This document shows, in pieces, positions 26,304-35,282 of a DNA stretch of 49,091 nt. The stretch is from JAHZFN01 sp965149945 (GTDB taxonomy: Bacteria > Bacillota > Dehalobacteriia > UBA4068 > UBA4997), in contig CBCTTQ010000015.1 of NCBI GenBank assembly GCA_965149945.1, positions 1 to 49,091 of the forward strand. The letters run 5' to 3'. The position numbers were made by a program, and so were the translations under genes. Under the pieces are notes generated by a model, which had not been told where the DNA came from, made no database searches, and saw only the letters and a list, made by a program, of their open reading frames with translations. Positions within the stretch are counted from its first letter, which is position 1. The number at the start of each line of letters is the position of its first letter.

Positions 26304-27117
26304 TTGTGGTGAAATCATGCGACAAACCATTGACAGAGAATTGGCAGAGGTGTGTTTGTCTGAAACCTGTAGAGAAACCATTCGCGGGGCGCTTTTGCAA
26401 CCAAAGAGCCGAGGTCGTCGGCATCTTTCTCCACGGGTAGCGTTGGTTTTTGTGTTAATTTTTGTGTTGGGTGCAGCAACGACAGTGGGCGGTTATTGGA
26501 TGCACAGCCAAACCAATGTGAACCAAGATACTTTGCCGGAGTTAGATGCGATGAAAATCATCGACATCAATCCCATCAGCGGTCAGACAGATCAGTACGG
26601 TATTTTGGAAAAAGAGGAGGATTCTTACGAGACTGCCATGGCGGAATTGGGCGTACCGCTGCTGAACTCTCCGTTGGCCGAGACGAGCGATTCAACACGG
26701 GTAACCTTGGAAACAGATAATCAATGTTTTGCGCAAGTGCAGGTGGAAAATTTTATCCTCGGAGATGTGATAAATGTGCATTATGATACTGAAATTGAAG
26801 ATTATCGCTATACCTCCGGCAGTACGTACTATTCTCCCGTTACGCTGACAGCGGCGCTTATTTTAAATCAGGAACAGCTGGAAATCGGTTGGAATGTGGA
26901 TTATCTGGGCATGTATACCTACCAGGAAAGTTATCGTTCTCCCCAGGGATATCGAGTGAATTTGATTGCTTCCACAGAGGGTGAGGGAGCGACACATCCC
27001 GCCGGTTTTCAGTCGGAAAAACGCGCGATCTTTGTGGCGGATGGTATTTATTATACCCTTACAGGCCAAGTATCCACGGAAACAATGAAAGAAATTATCG
27101 CCGGATTGACTTATTGA
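26293..27117 (+). CDS. Membrane-anchored anti-sigma factor-like protein
   Basis: 274 residues: a cytoplasmic N-terminal part of about 55 residues, one transmembrane helix (VALVFVLIFVLGAATTVGGYW, about residues 52-72, preceded by basic residues) and an extracytoplasmic domain of about 200 residues ending in AIFVADGIYYTLTGQVSTETMKEIIAGL. This end resembles the DUF4367/anti-sigma type sensor domains of Firmicutes. Position directly after, and overlapping, the ECF sigma gene supports the role of holding the sigma factor inactive. ATG at 26293, seven bases after AGGAG; a TTG at 26287 adds two residues. No zinc-binding HxxxCxxC motif is visible. Confidence 0.8.
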   Translation: MKNDCGEIMRQTIDRELAEVCLSETCRETIRGALLQPKSRGRRHLSPRVALVFVLIFVLGAATTVGGYWMHSQTNVNQDTLPELDAMKIIDINPISGQTDQYGILEKEEDSYETAMAELGVPLLNSPLAETSDSTRVTLETDNQCFAQVQVENFILGDVINVHYDTEIEDYRYTSGSTYYSPVTLTAALILNQEQLEIGWNVDYLGMYTYQESYRSPQGYRVNLIASTEGEGATHPAGFQSEKRAIFVADGIYYTLTGQVSTETMKEIIAGLTY

Positions 27118-27134
27118 AAAATTGTGTGAGGAAA

Positions 27135-27163
27135 TTGCTTTTTCCTACGGAATGGATTATAAT
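27135..27163 (+). promoter_or_regulatory. Promoter of the small gene at 27199
   Basis: TTGCTT (27135-27140), 17-base spacer, TATAAT (27158-27163). Confidence 0.75.
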
Positions 27164-27198
27164 AAAAGAAAATCCAAAAAGGGAAAGGCGGGAGCAGG

Positions 27199-27459
27199 AT
27201 GGCGTTAAGCAATGTGGAGCGGGAATTGGTCGCGCTCTTTCGAATTATGAAAGATGACGGACGGTTTGAGGACAAGGCGGTTTTGCCGATCTTTGTGATG
27301 TTGCCCACAGATGAGATGAAGTTGCGTCTGATGGAATATATGCTTGCCTGCGATGACAGCGGGGAAAAGCTGACTCAGGAGATGGTGGTCAAAGAAGCCT
27401 GCCGGATTTACGCGGAATATAATCCGCAGGTGATGGAGAAAAAAACACCGATGAGTTAG
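27199..27459 (+). CDS. Small conserved-looking protein of unknown function
   Basis: 86-residue soluble, helical, acidic protein, starting MALSNVERELVALFRIMK and ending in a Lys-rich tail. It has its own promoter and terminator, a GGGAGCAGG ribosome site, and codon use like its neighbours, so it is very likely expressed. No motif, signal peptide or membrane segment is visible and I do not recognise the family. It stands alone between the sigma/anti-sigma pair and the lrgAB operon. Confidence 0.75.
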   Translation: MALSNVERELVALFRIMKDDGRFEDKAVLPIFVMLPTDEMKLRLMEYMLACDDSGEKLTQEMVVKEACRIYAEYNPQVMEKKTPMS

Positions 27460-27466
27460 AATAGCA

Positions 27467-27500
27467 AAAACAGTCGGAATGCTATCCGACTGTTTTTTAT
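27467..27500. terminator. Bidirectional terminator
   Basis: Perfect 12-bp stem AAAACAGTCGGA/TCCGACTGTTTT (27467-27478, 27485-27496) between convergent genes, with Ts to the right and As to the left. Confidence 0.88.
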
Positions 27501-27518
27501 TTTTTTCTCAAAGAATTT

Positions 27519-28223
27519 TTACCAAGGAAAAATCATGGCGAAAAGCACAGTGAAAAGCCCTGTAATGCCAATGGCAATGCTGCTCATGGCCCCGGTTTCC
27601 TCATTGATGGTCATGACAACAGAGGTACCGTAACCGTGAGAAGAGGAACCGGTAGCGATGCCCAAGGCAACGGGATTTTTCAGTTTGGTCAATTTTAGGA
27701 AAAAGGGCAGGTAGACGGAGCTCAGCAGCCCGGCGATGGTGACACCGATGAGAACCACCGCCTGCTCTCCGCCCAGTAAATTAGTAACTTCCATGGCGAT
27801 AGGCGTGGTAACCGATTTTCCCATGATGGAATAGGTGAGGAATTGGTCATACCCAAACAAGCGGCATAGTCCGTAGACGCTGCCCAAGCCGGTAACGGCG
27901 CCCACCATGGTGCCGATGAGAATGGGAGCAAGATGTTCTTTGAGCAGGCGACGCTGGCGATAAATCGGTACTGCCAAAGCGGTTGTGGTAGGGAAAAGTA
28001 AGATGGTGAAGAGGTCTCCCCCCGTGTTGTATTCCTCATAACTGATGCCCAGTACATTCAGGGTGGTGATGATGATGGCGATGGCAATAATGCTGGAATT
28101 AAGCAGGGGAAAATAATGCAGTTTGCGGTGAATGAAATTACCCGCGATATAGGCGATAAAGGTAAGCGCAACGCCGAAAAGAGCCAGATAAGACAATTCC
28201 AAATGGGCAAAGAGGTCAATCAT
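27519..28223 (-). CDS. lrgB: LrgB/CidB family membrane protein
   Basis: 234-residue polytopic membrane protein of the LrgB family. Typical segments are LLFPTTTALAVPIYRQRRLLKEH, MGKSVTTPIAMEVTNLLGG, and GIATGSSSHGYGTSVVM. With LrgA it forms the LrgAB system first linked to murein hydrolase control and now to pyruvate or overflow-metabolite transport in several Firmicutes and plants. Which applies here cannot be told. Its start overlaps the end of lrgA by eight bases, so the two are translationally coupled. No LytSR-type two-component system sits beside it. Confidence 0.93.
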   Translation of the reverse strand: MIDLFAHLELSYLALFGVALTFIAYIAGNFIHRKLHYFPLLNSSIIAIAIIITTLNVLGISYEEYNTGGDLFTILLFPTTTALAVPIYRQRRLLKEHLAPILIGTMVGAVTGLGSVYGLCRLFGYDQFLTYSIMGKSVTTPIAMEVTNLLGGEQAVVLIGVTIAGLLSSVYLPFFLKLTKLKNPVALGIATGSSSHGYGTSVVMTINEETGAMSSIAIGITGLFTVLFAMIFPW

Positions 28224-28599
28224 GGAGCATACCTGCCTTTCTGTTTCGCAGTAGATGCTGCAATTTTGTTACTCCGGCAATGGTATAATAGGTAACCAGC
28301 CAAGTGATCAAAGTAGACAGCACACAGATCAGCAGAAAACTGCCTAAACTGCTCAGTACTGTTTGATAGGAAATCATCAAGCTGCAAGCGGAGGGAATAA
28401 ACATAATCTGCATATTATTGATTAAGAGATCGCTCAGATGTTCCACCCAATCCAACTTGACCAGACCTGTAAAAAGCAACAGCAACAGCAATGCCATGGC
28501 AGTGACATTGGTGGGAAAAGGAAAGGGAACAGCAGCGGAGATCAAATCCGCCGCGAGGCAGATTCCCAGCAAAATCGCGATTTGATAATACATTTTCAT
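28216..28599 (-). CDS. lrgA: LrgA/CidA family membrane protein
   Basis: 127-residue holin-like membrane protein with four hydrophobic segments. FPTNVTAMALLLLLLFTGLVKLDWVEHLSDLLINNMQIMFIPSACSLM matches the LrgA/CidA core (usually 'PGSIIGMxLLFxLL...FxPAGVGLM'). Partner of the LrgB gene directly downstream. A TATAAT on the minus strand at 28644-28639 probably belongs to its promoter and lies back to back with that of argH. Ribosome site GGGAGGTACC precedes the ATG. Confidence 0.9.
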   Translation of the reverse strand: MKMYYQIAILLGICLAADLISAAVPFPFPTNVTAMALLLLLLFTGLVKLDWVEHLSDLLINNMQIMFIPSACSLMISYQTVLSSLGSFLLICVLSTLITWLVTYYTIAGVTKLQHLLRNRKAGMLHD

Positions 28600-28648
28600 A
28601 GGGTACCTCCCGAAGATGAATAGAATTTCACAAAATCCATTATACCAC

Positions 28649-28677
28649 TTTCCAAAGAAAAAGAAAACTGTTATAAT
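28649..28677 (+). promoter_or_regulatory. Promoter of argH
   Basis: TTTCCA (28649-28654), 17-base spacer, TATAAT (28672-28677). The -10 is strong and the -35 weak. It overlaps the divergent lrgA promoter region. No arginine-repressor box pair is obvious. Confidence 0.6.
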
Positions 28678-28721
28678 GGAGACAGTGATTTTACGCCATA
28701 GGGAAAGGAAGGGGAAAGAAT

Positions 28722-30122
28722 ATGACTGAAGAAACCAAATTGTGGGGTGGACGTTTTGCTAAATCCACAGATAAATTGGTAGAAGATTTTCATTCTTCCA
28801 TCAGCTTTGATAAAAAATTATACGTGCAGGATATTGAAGGGTCTATTGCTCATGCCACAATGTTGGGCAAACAGGGAATCATCACTGAAGAAGAAGCCGC
28901 CGCACTGGTTGCCGGTTTGAAAAGTGTCCGTGATGATATCGAAGCCGGCAAAGTGGAATTTGAAGTAGGCGCTGAAGATATTCATATGAATGTGGAAAAA
29001 ATTCTGACAGAGCGGGTCGGAACGGTAGGGAAAAAACTCCACACCGCTCGCAGCCGCAATGACCAGGTAGCGCTGGATTTGAAAATGTATGCCAAAGAAG
29101 AAATGCTGCAGGTGCTGGATCTCCTTTGTAAAATGGAAGAAACCTTGTTGGATTTAGCGGAAGAAAACAAATATTCCGTCATGGCGGGTTACACACATTT
29201 GCAAAAAGCGCAGCCCATCACCATGGCGCATCATTTGCTGGCTTATTTTCAAATGTTCCGTCGGGATGCTGAACGAATCAAAGATTGCTGGCGCAGAGCC
29301 GATGAATGTCCGCTGGGTTCCTGTGCTTTGGCGGGGACATCTTTTCCCATTGACAGGAAGTTTGTCGCCGACCAATTGGGCTTTGCCGGTGTAACGGCAA
29401 ACAGCTTGGACGGTGTTGCCGATCGCGATTACTGTGTGGAATTCGCTTCCGCGGCTTCTTTGATTATGGTACATCTTTCCCGTCTTTCGGAAGAAGTAGT
29501 ACTTTGGAGTAGCAACGAGTTTGGATATATCACGCTGGATGATGGTTACAGCACGGGCTCTTCTATTATGCCCCAGAAGAAAAATCCCGATGTGGCAGAA
29601 TTGGTACGGGGAAAAAGCGGTCGTGTTTTCGGCGATTTGATGGGGCTTTTAGCCATGATGAAAGGATTGCCCTTGGCTTATAACAAGGATATGCAAGAAG
29701 ATAAAGAGGCGTTCTTTGATGCGGCGGACACTGTGAAAAAATGTTTATTGGTGTTCGCGCCGATGCTGCGTACCATGCGAGTGAATAAAGAAACTATGCG
29801 GGAACGAGCCAAAGGCGGTTTTCTCAACGCCACCGACGCGGCGGATTATCTGGCCAATAAAAATGTACCCTTTCGGGAAGCTCACGCCATTGTCGGTCAC
29901 TGGGTAAAATATGCCGAAGATAAGGGCGTTGGTTTGGAAGATCTCTCTTTGGATGAAATTCGTCAGTTTTCCGATGTTTTTGAAGAAGATATTTATGATT
30001 ATATCGCCATTGATAAATGTGTCGCCGCCCGAAATGTTTACGGCGGTCCTGCCGTGCCGGCTGTGGAAACGGCGATTCAGGAAGGTCGGGAATGGTTGGC
30101 CACTGCCCGAAAAATTAAATAA
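28722..30122 (+). CDS. argH: Argininosuccinate lyase
   Basis: 466-residue last enzyme of arginine synthesis, splitting argininosuccinate into arginine and fumarate. It opens KLWGGRFAKSTDKLVEDF. The fumarase/aspartase-superfamily signature with the catalytic Ser is in GSSIMPQKKNPDVAELVRGK (about residue 283), and HTARSRNDQVALDLKMY (about 109) and TAGYTHLQ-like GYTHLQKAQP (about 158) are all present. ATG at 28722 follows AAGGAAGGGGAAAG. It stands alone: argG and other arg genes are not in the window. Length and motifs are normal. Confidence 0.97.
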   Translation: MTEETKLWGGRFAKSTDKLVEDFHSSISFDKKLYVQDIEGSIAHATMLGKQGIITEEEAAALVAGLKSVRDDIEAGKVEFEVGAEDIHMNVEKILTERVGTVGKKLHTARSRNDQVALDLKMYAKEEMLQVLDLLCKMEETLLDLAEENKYSVMAGYTHLQKAQPITMAHHLLAYFQMFRRDAERIKDCWRRADECPLGSCALAGTSFPIDRKFVADQLGFAGVTANSLDGVADRDYCVEFASAASLIMVHLSRLSEEVVLWSSNEFGYITLDDGYSTGSSIMPQKKNPDVAELVRGKSGRVFGDLMGLLAMMKGLPLAYNKDMQEDKEAFFDAADTVKKCLLVFAPMLRTMRVNKETMRERAKGGFLNATDAADYLANKNVPFREAHAIVGHWVKYAEDKGVGLEDLSLDEIRQFSDVFEEDIYDYIAIDKCVAARNVYGGPAVPAVETAIQEGREWLATARKIK

Positions 30123-30190
30123 GGCGGGGAAAACAAAGACAGTTTTCAAAAAAGTTTTTCAAAATATTGTTAAAAAAGATATTGTTAAAA

Positions 30191-30225
30191 AAGAGAAGAA
30201 CGGAGACTCCGTTCTTCTCTTTTTA
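30191..30225 (+). terminator. Terminator between argH and the convergent exported-protein gene
   Basis: A 13- to 15-base inverted repeat, GAGAAGAACGGAG/CTCCGTTCTTCTC, followed by T5. A 16-base AT-rich direct repeat (ATATTGTTAAAAAAG) precedes it at about 30162-30192. Confidence 0.85.
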
Positions 30226-30253
30226 TGAAATACCGCAAAAAGATTGCCTGTTC

Positions 30254-32848
30254 TCAGGAGAATAGATTCAGGAGTTTTTCCCAGAATCCCGGTGGTTCCT
30301 GATTTGGCTCGGAAACAGTTTCTGTTTCTTCTTCCTGGATGCCGTCTGTTTTCATGACAAATTGCACCGCATCTACATTGGTGTTTTTATCGGAGACAAA
30401 CGAGGTGCCGTCAAACCCGCGTCCTAATTTTTCATTGATGGCGTCATTGATTTTGTTGATCAGCGTATCATCCAAATCGGCTGTTTCCTGCTGAAATTCA
30501 ATGGTACCGTTGTGCAGCTCGATCACACCGTCACAGAGGGTAATGGTACCATCGTGAAGAGCAAGGGTGCCGTCCAGCAGTTCCGCTGTACCGTCGTGCA
30601 GTTCCAGTGCGCCGTCATGAAGGGTGAAGGTACCGTCTTGCAATTGGATCGCTCCGTCCAACAGACTTAGGGTGCCGTCTTTCAACTCTATGGTGCCGTC
30701 CAGCAACTCCAGCGCACCGTCTTGTAATTCCTTGGTGCCGTTATAAAGTTCTTCGGTTCCATCGATCAATTCTTCACTGCCGTCTTTCAGATCCAGTAAT
30801 CCATCGTAGAGTTCTCCAGCGCCGGACGCTAAATCTTCGGTGCCGTCATCCAAATCTTTGATGCCGTCCAGAAGTGTGAGACTGCCGTCGGCCGCTGTGC
30901 CGACACCATTTGTATATTGGTTCAGCCCTTTGTCAAAGGTGTTGTATTGATCCAGTTGATTTTTTAATGACAGAATGCTCTGATAGGATTTATTTCCGCT
31001 CATCGCCTGAGCAATGATATCCGCGATTTGCTGTTGTACTTCTTTGCTGCTCATCTGTTGGGCAAGGACGTCCTGCATTTGTTGCTGCATCGCTTCGGAA
31101 GCAAGCTGCGCTTGCGCCTCCTGTTGCAGCGCTTGGTTGATCAATTCTGCTTTCAGTGATTGCCGAAGGGCGGTGATTTTTTCTTGTCCTTCGGCGCTGC
31201 TTAAATATTGGCTGAGGGCGGCTTGCCCTTCCGCTGTTTGCAACCATGCGTTGGGGTCATCGGGCGCGTTGGCTCTGGCAAAAGCCTGAATGACTTCCGC
31301 TTTCGCCTGACTGTCCAATTGACTGCCATAGGCGGCTTCCACCTGTTGATTCAGCTGTTCTTGGGCAGAGGGATCAGTTTGCAGCGTATGAATAATCTGA
31401 GCCAGGGTGGCTTCTGCTATTTCTTTTGCAACGATTTTTTGTACTGCCGCTTCCGCCTGCGGATAAGCGCTGCCGGCCAATTGGTCGAGCAGATTTGTCA
31501 GCACGGTATCATAATTTTGTGGGGTTAGCTGTACACTTGGGAAACCGGCCGCGCTCAGGCTTTGATTCAGTTGGGTTTCCGCTTGGGCGACCAACTGTTG
31601 GAAAACACGGTAAGAACCGCCGGTCAGAGTTCCGCTCTGTCTGTCTAAATTGGTTAGTCCGCCGGAAAGGTCTTTGGCTCCGGAGTAGAGGCGGTGGCTG
31701 CCTTTTTGCAGATCCAGCGCGCCGTCATTCAGATCGGCGGCGCCGTCACCGGCCTGTTGAATACCGTCATCCAATTCATAGGCGCCGTCTCGCAGTTTTT
31801 TCGCTCCTTCTGCCAAATCATCGGTGCCCCCTTGCAGAGAGATGGCTCCGTCCAGCAATTCCGCCGCGCCGTCATCTAAATCCGTCGCGCCGTCATAGAG
31901 TTCTTCGGTGCCATCAATCAATTCCTCGGTGCCGTCCACTAACTCGTCAGTGCCGTCAGTCAATTGAGAAGCGCCGTCAGTCAATTGCGCCGCTCCCTGT
32001 TCCAGAGCTTCCGAGCCTTCTGCCAGTGTGCCTGTCCCCGCTTCCAACTGGTCGATGGCCGCCGTCAGTTGATCAGTTGCGTCTCGCAGTTCCTGCGTAT
32101 CTTCATCACTGATTCCCACGGCAATGTTGAGGGGCAGCCCGTTGATATTGATTCCCGTCATGGTGAAATCACTGACATCGGCGCGGATGGTGTAATGGGC
32201 TTCTGTGTTGGGCAGAATGGTATAAGTGAGCTGACGGTTTTTACCAACGCTGGCCAATGTTGCTTCCGGTGCACTGATGTTTTGGCAATGTTCCGTGTCC
32301 AGCGTAAGGGACATTTGTAACCCATAATTTTGGAAAAATGTGCTGTTGCAGTCGGTATTTTGTTGAATATCGACGGTGATGCGGAGGGCACCGCTTTGTC
32401 CGGGCAGCTGTTCGGCGGAAACTTCTTTGCCGTCCAGATAATAACGGAAGGAGAAATCCCAGGGAATGGTGTCATCGCTCATGATGCCCTCATAATAGAG
32501 GGTTTGCGCTTCTGTATCAATTTGAACTGTTTCATCGTCAAAAACAATTTGGTCATCGCTGGTCATGTTGCGCAGAGCGGTATAATCACCGTAGTCGATG
32601 ATATGTCCTTTTTCATCCAGGTCAAAGCGGTTGACTACGGAAATTTCCCGTACGACGCCGGTTGATTCCAAATCGACATAAACCACTTCTTCTTTTTCGG
32701 TATTGGGCTGATTGTTCGGTGTCAGCGCCGCCGCAAATTCCGGGGCGCTGATGGTGAGAAAGAGAGAACCGATCAAAAGGAAAGCGGTCAGTCGCCGGGG
32801 AAGCCTTTTCCCCTTCCTGCGAAGGGTGGCAAGTGATTGAACTTTCAT
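30254..32848 (-). CDS. Large exported protein with two heptad (xxxLxDG) repeat arrays, MMPL partner
   Basis: 864 residues. A basic N-terminus and signal peptide (cleavage likely after FAAA, about residue 41) are followed by a beta-rich domain to about 265. Then comes a first array of about 18 heptads of the form [AT]xELxDG (about 270-396), a Gln/Ala-rich helical middle (about 397-645), and a second array of about 18 heptads (about 650-779). The C-terminal tail ends PPGFWEKLLNLFS with no membrane anchor. The heptads resemble those of YhgE/Pip-type proteins. Start taken at 32848: its ATG overlaps the MMPL stop (ATGA) and AAAGGAGGAAC precedes it; the open frame upstream is a shadow. Probably an extracytoplasmic partner of the MMPL transporter. 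Confidence 0.85.
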   Translation of the reverse strand: MKVQSLATLRRKGKRLPRRLTAFLLIGSLFLTISAPEFAAALTPNNQPNTEKEEVVYVDLESTGVVREISVVNRFDLDEKGHIIDYGDYTALRNMTSDDQIVFDDETVQIDTEAQTLYYEGIMSDDTIPWDFSFRYYLDGKEVSAEQLPGQSGALRITVDIQQNTDCNSTFFQNYGLQMSLTLDTEHCQNISAPEATLASVGKNRQLTYTILPNTEAHYTIRADVSDFTMTGININGLPLNIAVGISDEDTQELRDATDQLTAAIDQLEAGTGTLAEGSEALEQGAAQLTDGASQLTDGTDELVDGTEELIDGTEELYDGATDLDDGAAELLDGAISLQGGTDDLAEGAKKLRDGAYELDDGIQQAGDGAADLNDGALDLQKGSHRLYSGAKDLSGGLTNLDRQSGTLTGGSYRVFQQLVAQAETQLNQSLSAAGFPSVQLTPQNYDTVLTNLLDQLAGSAYPQAEAAVQKIVAKEIAEATLAQIIHTLQTDPSAQEQLNQQVEAAYGSQLDSQAKAEVIQAFARANAPDDPNAWLQTAEGQAALSQYLSSAEGQEKITALRQSLKAELINQALQQEAQAQLASEAMQQQMQDVLAQQMSSKEVQQQIADIIAQAMSGNKSYQSILSLKNQLDQYNTFDKGLNQYTNGVGTAADGSLTLLDGIKDLDDGTEDLASGAGELYDGLLDLKDGSEELIDGTEELYNGTKELQDGALELLDGTIELKDGTLSLLDGAIQLQDGTFTLHDGALELHDGTAELLDGTLALHDGTITLCDGVIELHNGTIEFQQETADLDDTLINKINDAINEKLGRGFDGTSFVSDKNTNVDAVQFVMKTDGIQEEETETVSEPNQEPPGFWEKLLNLFS

Positions 32849-34929
32849 GTTTGTTCCTCCTTTGGTAATTGCGTATTGGAATGATAAAAATGAGCGTGCC
32901 GAGTGGTGCGCTCGATGAGGGGGTCGGTGAGGTAAAGAAGACCGGGCAATGCAAAGAGCACCACTGTTAAAGACAGCAGTCCGCCCTGCCCGAGGAAGGT
33001 GCCCAGCTGCGCCAAAATGCCGTGGGAAGAAAACCCACCCATGAGGAATCCTACTACTGTTAACACAATACCGGAAGTCAATACGGAAACCGTTACGGTA
33101 GAGATGGTTTGGATCACCGCGGTTTTCTTTTCCATGTTTTGGCGGAATTCCAAATAGCGGTCGGTAAAGAGAATTGCGTAGTCCACGGTGGCTCCCAGCT
33201 GGATGGAACTGATGATGAGGTAGGAAATATAGAAAACATTGCTGCCGGAAAAATAGGGAATGCTCAAATTGATCCAAATGGCGGTTTCGATAGCCAAAAC
33301 CAGCAGAATGGGCAGCAGGAGCGATTTCATTGTGAGAAGCAGTACCAAAAAGACCGCGCCGATGGCAATGGCGTTTACTTTTACGGTATCGGCCGTGATG
33401 GTCGTCATCAGATCGTATGTACTGATGCCTTCGCCGGCCAGATAATATTGGTCGGGATAATAGCGGTTGGCGGTCTCGCGAATGTTTTTTACCAAGGAAA
33501 AAGTTTCCGCCCCTTCATAGTCCGCGTTTACTGTGAGTACCAGACGACTGTAGCGGCCGGAATCCAGCTGAGCCAATGTTTCATCATCCAGATATTCTTT
33601 GGGAATTTCCGCTCCTACAGTGTCCGCATAAGAGATAATACTTTTCACTTCCGGAATTTGGCGCAGCGCCCGAGAAAGTTTTTCTTCGGTAGGAAGGCTG
33701 TCATTCGGTACCATCAGCACATAGGTATCACTTTTTCCGTAGACTGTTTCAATGGCTCGGGTGTCGTGATCAAACTGAGTGCCGTTTCCGAAAATATGGG
33801 AAGCTCCGTAATAGAAATGATTGGCGTTGGACGCCAGATATGCCGGAACCATAATCAACACCAGGGCGCAGGCAACGGGAATCATCACTCTGGAGACTCC
33901 TTTGGCGAAACGACGGAAAGGGGGAAGAAACGGGCGGTGCCGCAATTTTTCCAGCGGTTGGTAGCAGGTGAGTACCAATACCGGGAAAAAAAGGAAAACC
34001 GTAATCAGACTGATCATGACTCCTTTGGCCAAGGCGATTCCGAGGTCTGGCCCGATTTCAAACTGCATAAAGATCAGCGCGAAAAAGCCGATCACCGTTG
34101 TGAGACCGCTGGAAAGAATCGAAGAGGTTGATTTTACCAGTGCTTCTGCCATGGCCTGACGGGGAGCATTGTGATTTTCCCTCAGCTCTTCAAAACGATG
34201 GAGCAGAAACACGGAATAGTCCAAAGAAACGGCCATTTGCAGCACATTGCCTGCCGCGTTGGTTACAAAGGAGATCTCTCCGAAGATGAGATTGCTGCCG
34301 CTGTTGATGGCGATGGCTATTCCCAACCCCACTAAAATCAACACCGGCTCCAGCCAGGAAGCGGTAGTCAAAATCAGCACCAGAAACACAAAAAGGATCG
34401 CGAAAGCCGTGATCAGTTTGATTTCATTTACGGTGCTGGTGGTGGCCAGGGCGGTAGAAACGGCGTCGCCTGTCATTACATTGTCCTCGCCGATCACGTC
34501 GCGAATGGCTTCTGTCGCCGGGATAATTTGATCTTCGGCGATGGTTACGGTGTAGAGGGCGTGGTTGTTTTTGTAGTAGCTATCCAGCACATCTTGATCC
34601 ATGCTTTCCAGAGGCTGATAAATATCGGCTGCGTCATCCAGCCAGAGCACTTCCGTAACCCCTTCGCACTGTTCCAGCTGCTCTTTATAAGCAAGGGCCT
34701 GGGGAACCGTAACCTGATAGATCATCACGCGGGCGTTGGGGATGCCCTCAGTAAACTCTTCTTTCATCAGATCCAGGGAAATGGTTGAGCTGCTTTCCCG
34801 GGGCAGGTAATCGACAATGTTGTAATTGACGGCGATCAATGGCTTCAAAAATAATCCTATGATGGCCGCCAGGGAAAAAAGAACTAAAATCCGTTTCGGA
34901 TGGCGCAGAATGCATTGGTAGAATTTCAT
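32845..34929 (-). CDS. MMPL/RND family transporter
   Basis: 694-residue inner-membrane protein of the MMPL (RND-like) type with about 12 transmembrane helices in two repeats: helix 1 (residues 13-30), a large outer loop, then helices 2-6 (FAILFVFLVLILTTASW to the FLFFPVLVLTCYQPLEK region), a second loop, and a second helix bundle. The proton-relay-region sequences NAAGNVLQMAVSLDYSVFLLHRFEE (about 226-250) and IISSIQLGATVDYAILFTDRYLEFR (about 575-600) are the family signature. Such proteins export lipids, peptides or drugs. It overlaps both neighbours by four bases (ATGA), so all three minus-strand genes are one coupled operon. Confidence 0.92.
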   Translation of the reverse strand: MKFYQCILRHPKRILVLFSLAAIIGLFLKPLIAVNYNIVDYLPRESSSTISLDLMKEEFTEGIPNARVMIYQVTVPQALAYKEQLEQCEGVTEVLWLDDAADIYQPLESMDQDVLDSYYKNNHALYTVTIAEDQIIPATEAIRDVIGEDNVMTGDAVSTALATTSTVNEIKLITAFAILFVFLVLILTTASWLEPVLILVGLGIAIAINSGSNLIFGEISFVTNAAGNVLQMAVSLDYSVFLLHRFEELRENHNAPRQAMAEALVKSTSSILSSGLTTVIGFFALIFMQFEIGPDLGIALAKGVMISLITVFLFFPVLVLTCYQPLEKLRHRPFLPPFRRFAKGVSRVMIPVACALVLIMVPAYLASNANHFYYGASHIFGNGTQFDHDTRAIETVYGKSDTYVLMVPNDSLPTEEKLSRALRQIPEVKSIISYADTVGAEIPKEYLDDETLAQLDSGRYSRLVLTVNADYEGAETFSLVKNIRETANRYYPDQYYLAGEGISTYDLMTTITADTVKVNAIAIGAVFLVLLLTMKSLLLPILLVLAIETAIWINLSIPYFSGSNVFYISYLIISSIQLGATVDYAILFTDRYLEFRQNMEKKTAVIQTISTVTVSVLTSGIVLTVVGFLMGGFSSHGILAQLGTFLGQGGLLSLTVVLFALPGLLYLTDPLIERTTRHAHFYHSNTQLPKEEQT

Positions 34930-35234
34930 CGTTTCGGTTCGCCTTCTCCCACCCCGGTCAATTCAAAAAGTCCGCCCGGCTGCTGCACGATCAAATGCAG
35001 ATTTTCTGCATCCAGATAGCCGGTGGCGATGTAGGGGATTTCCTGAAGGAAGGTATGAATTTTGCCGTGCAGTTGGCAGATATTCCGCGCGGTGAGTTCT
35101 CCGTAACAAGGAGTGATTTGTTCCAGCATGATCAATTTTCCGTTGATTTGGTTGCCATGAATTTCCAGATGGATGGAACCGTATCGCGGCCCCAGTTCCG
35201 TGCTTAAGGCAACGCGGTAATGATAATCGGTCAT
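34926..35234 (-). CDS. Small protein of unknown function, first gene of the MMPL operon
   Basis: 102 residues, no signal peptide or membrane helix. The pattern of alternating hydrophobic residues (YRVALSTELGPRYGSIHLEIHGNQINGKLIML and the later ATGYLDAENLHLIVQQPGGLFELTG) suggests a small all-beta fold. I do not recognise the family. It is coupled to the MMPL gene by an ATGA overlap and has a strong GGAAGGAGGAAACAC ribosome site, so its product is probably needed in amount comparable to the transporter. Confidence 0.75.
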   Translation of the reverse strand: MTDYHYRVALSTELGPRYGSIHLEIHGNQINGKLIMLEQITPCYGELTARNICQLHGKIHTFLQEIPYIATGYLDAENLHLIVQQPGGLFELTGVGEGEPKR

Positions 35235-35282
35235 TGTGTTTCCTCCTTCCTTATGCTAAAATAATGGTATGTCGAGAAAAAC

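Noticed and set aside
30510..32050. Repeats as a CRISPR array or minisatellite outside genes
   Set aside because: The 21-base periodicity is coding heptads in one intact frame; there are no spacers of regular length.
31426..32112. 228-residue Arg/Pro-rich open frame on the plus strand
   Set aside because: It is the antisense reading of the heptad repeats, which makes any frame look long and repetitive.
33109..34131. 340-residue open frame on the plus strand over the MMPL gene
   Set aside because: It is antisense to a clear MMPL transporter, has no ribosome site and reads as a low-complexity shadow of GC-biased codons.
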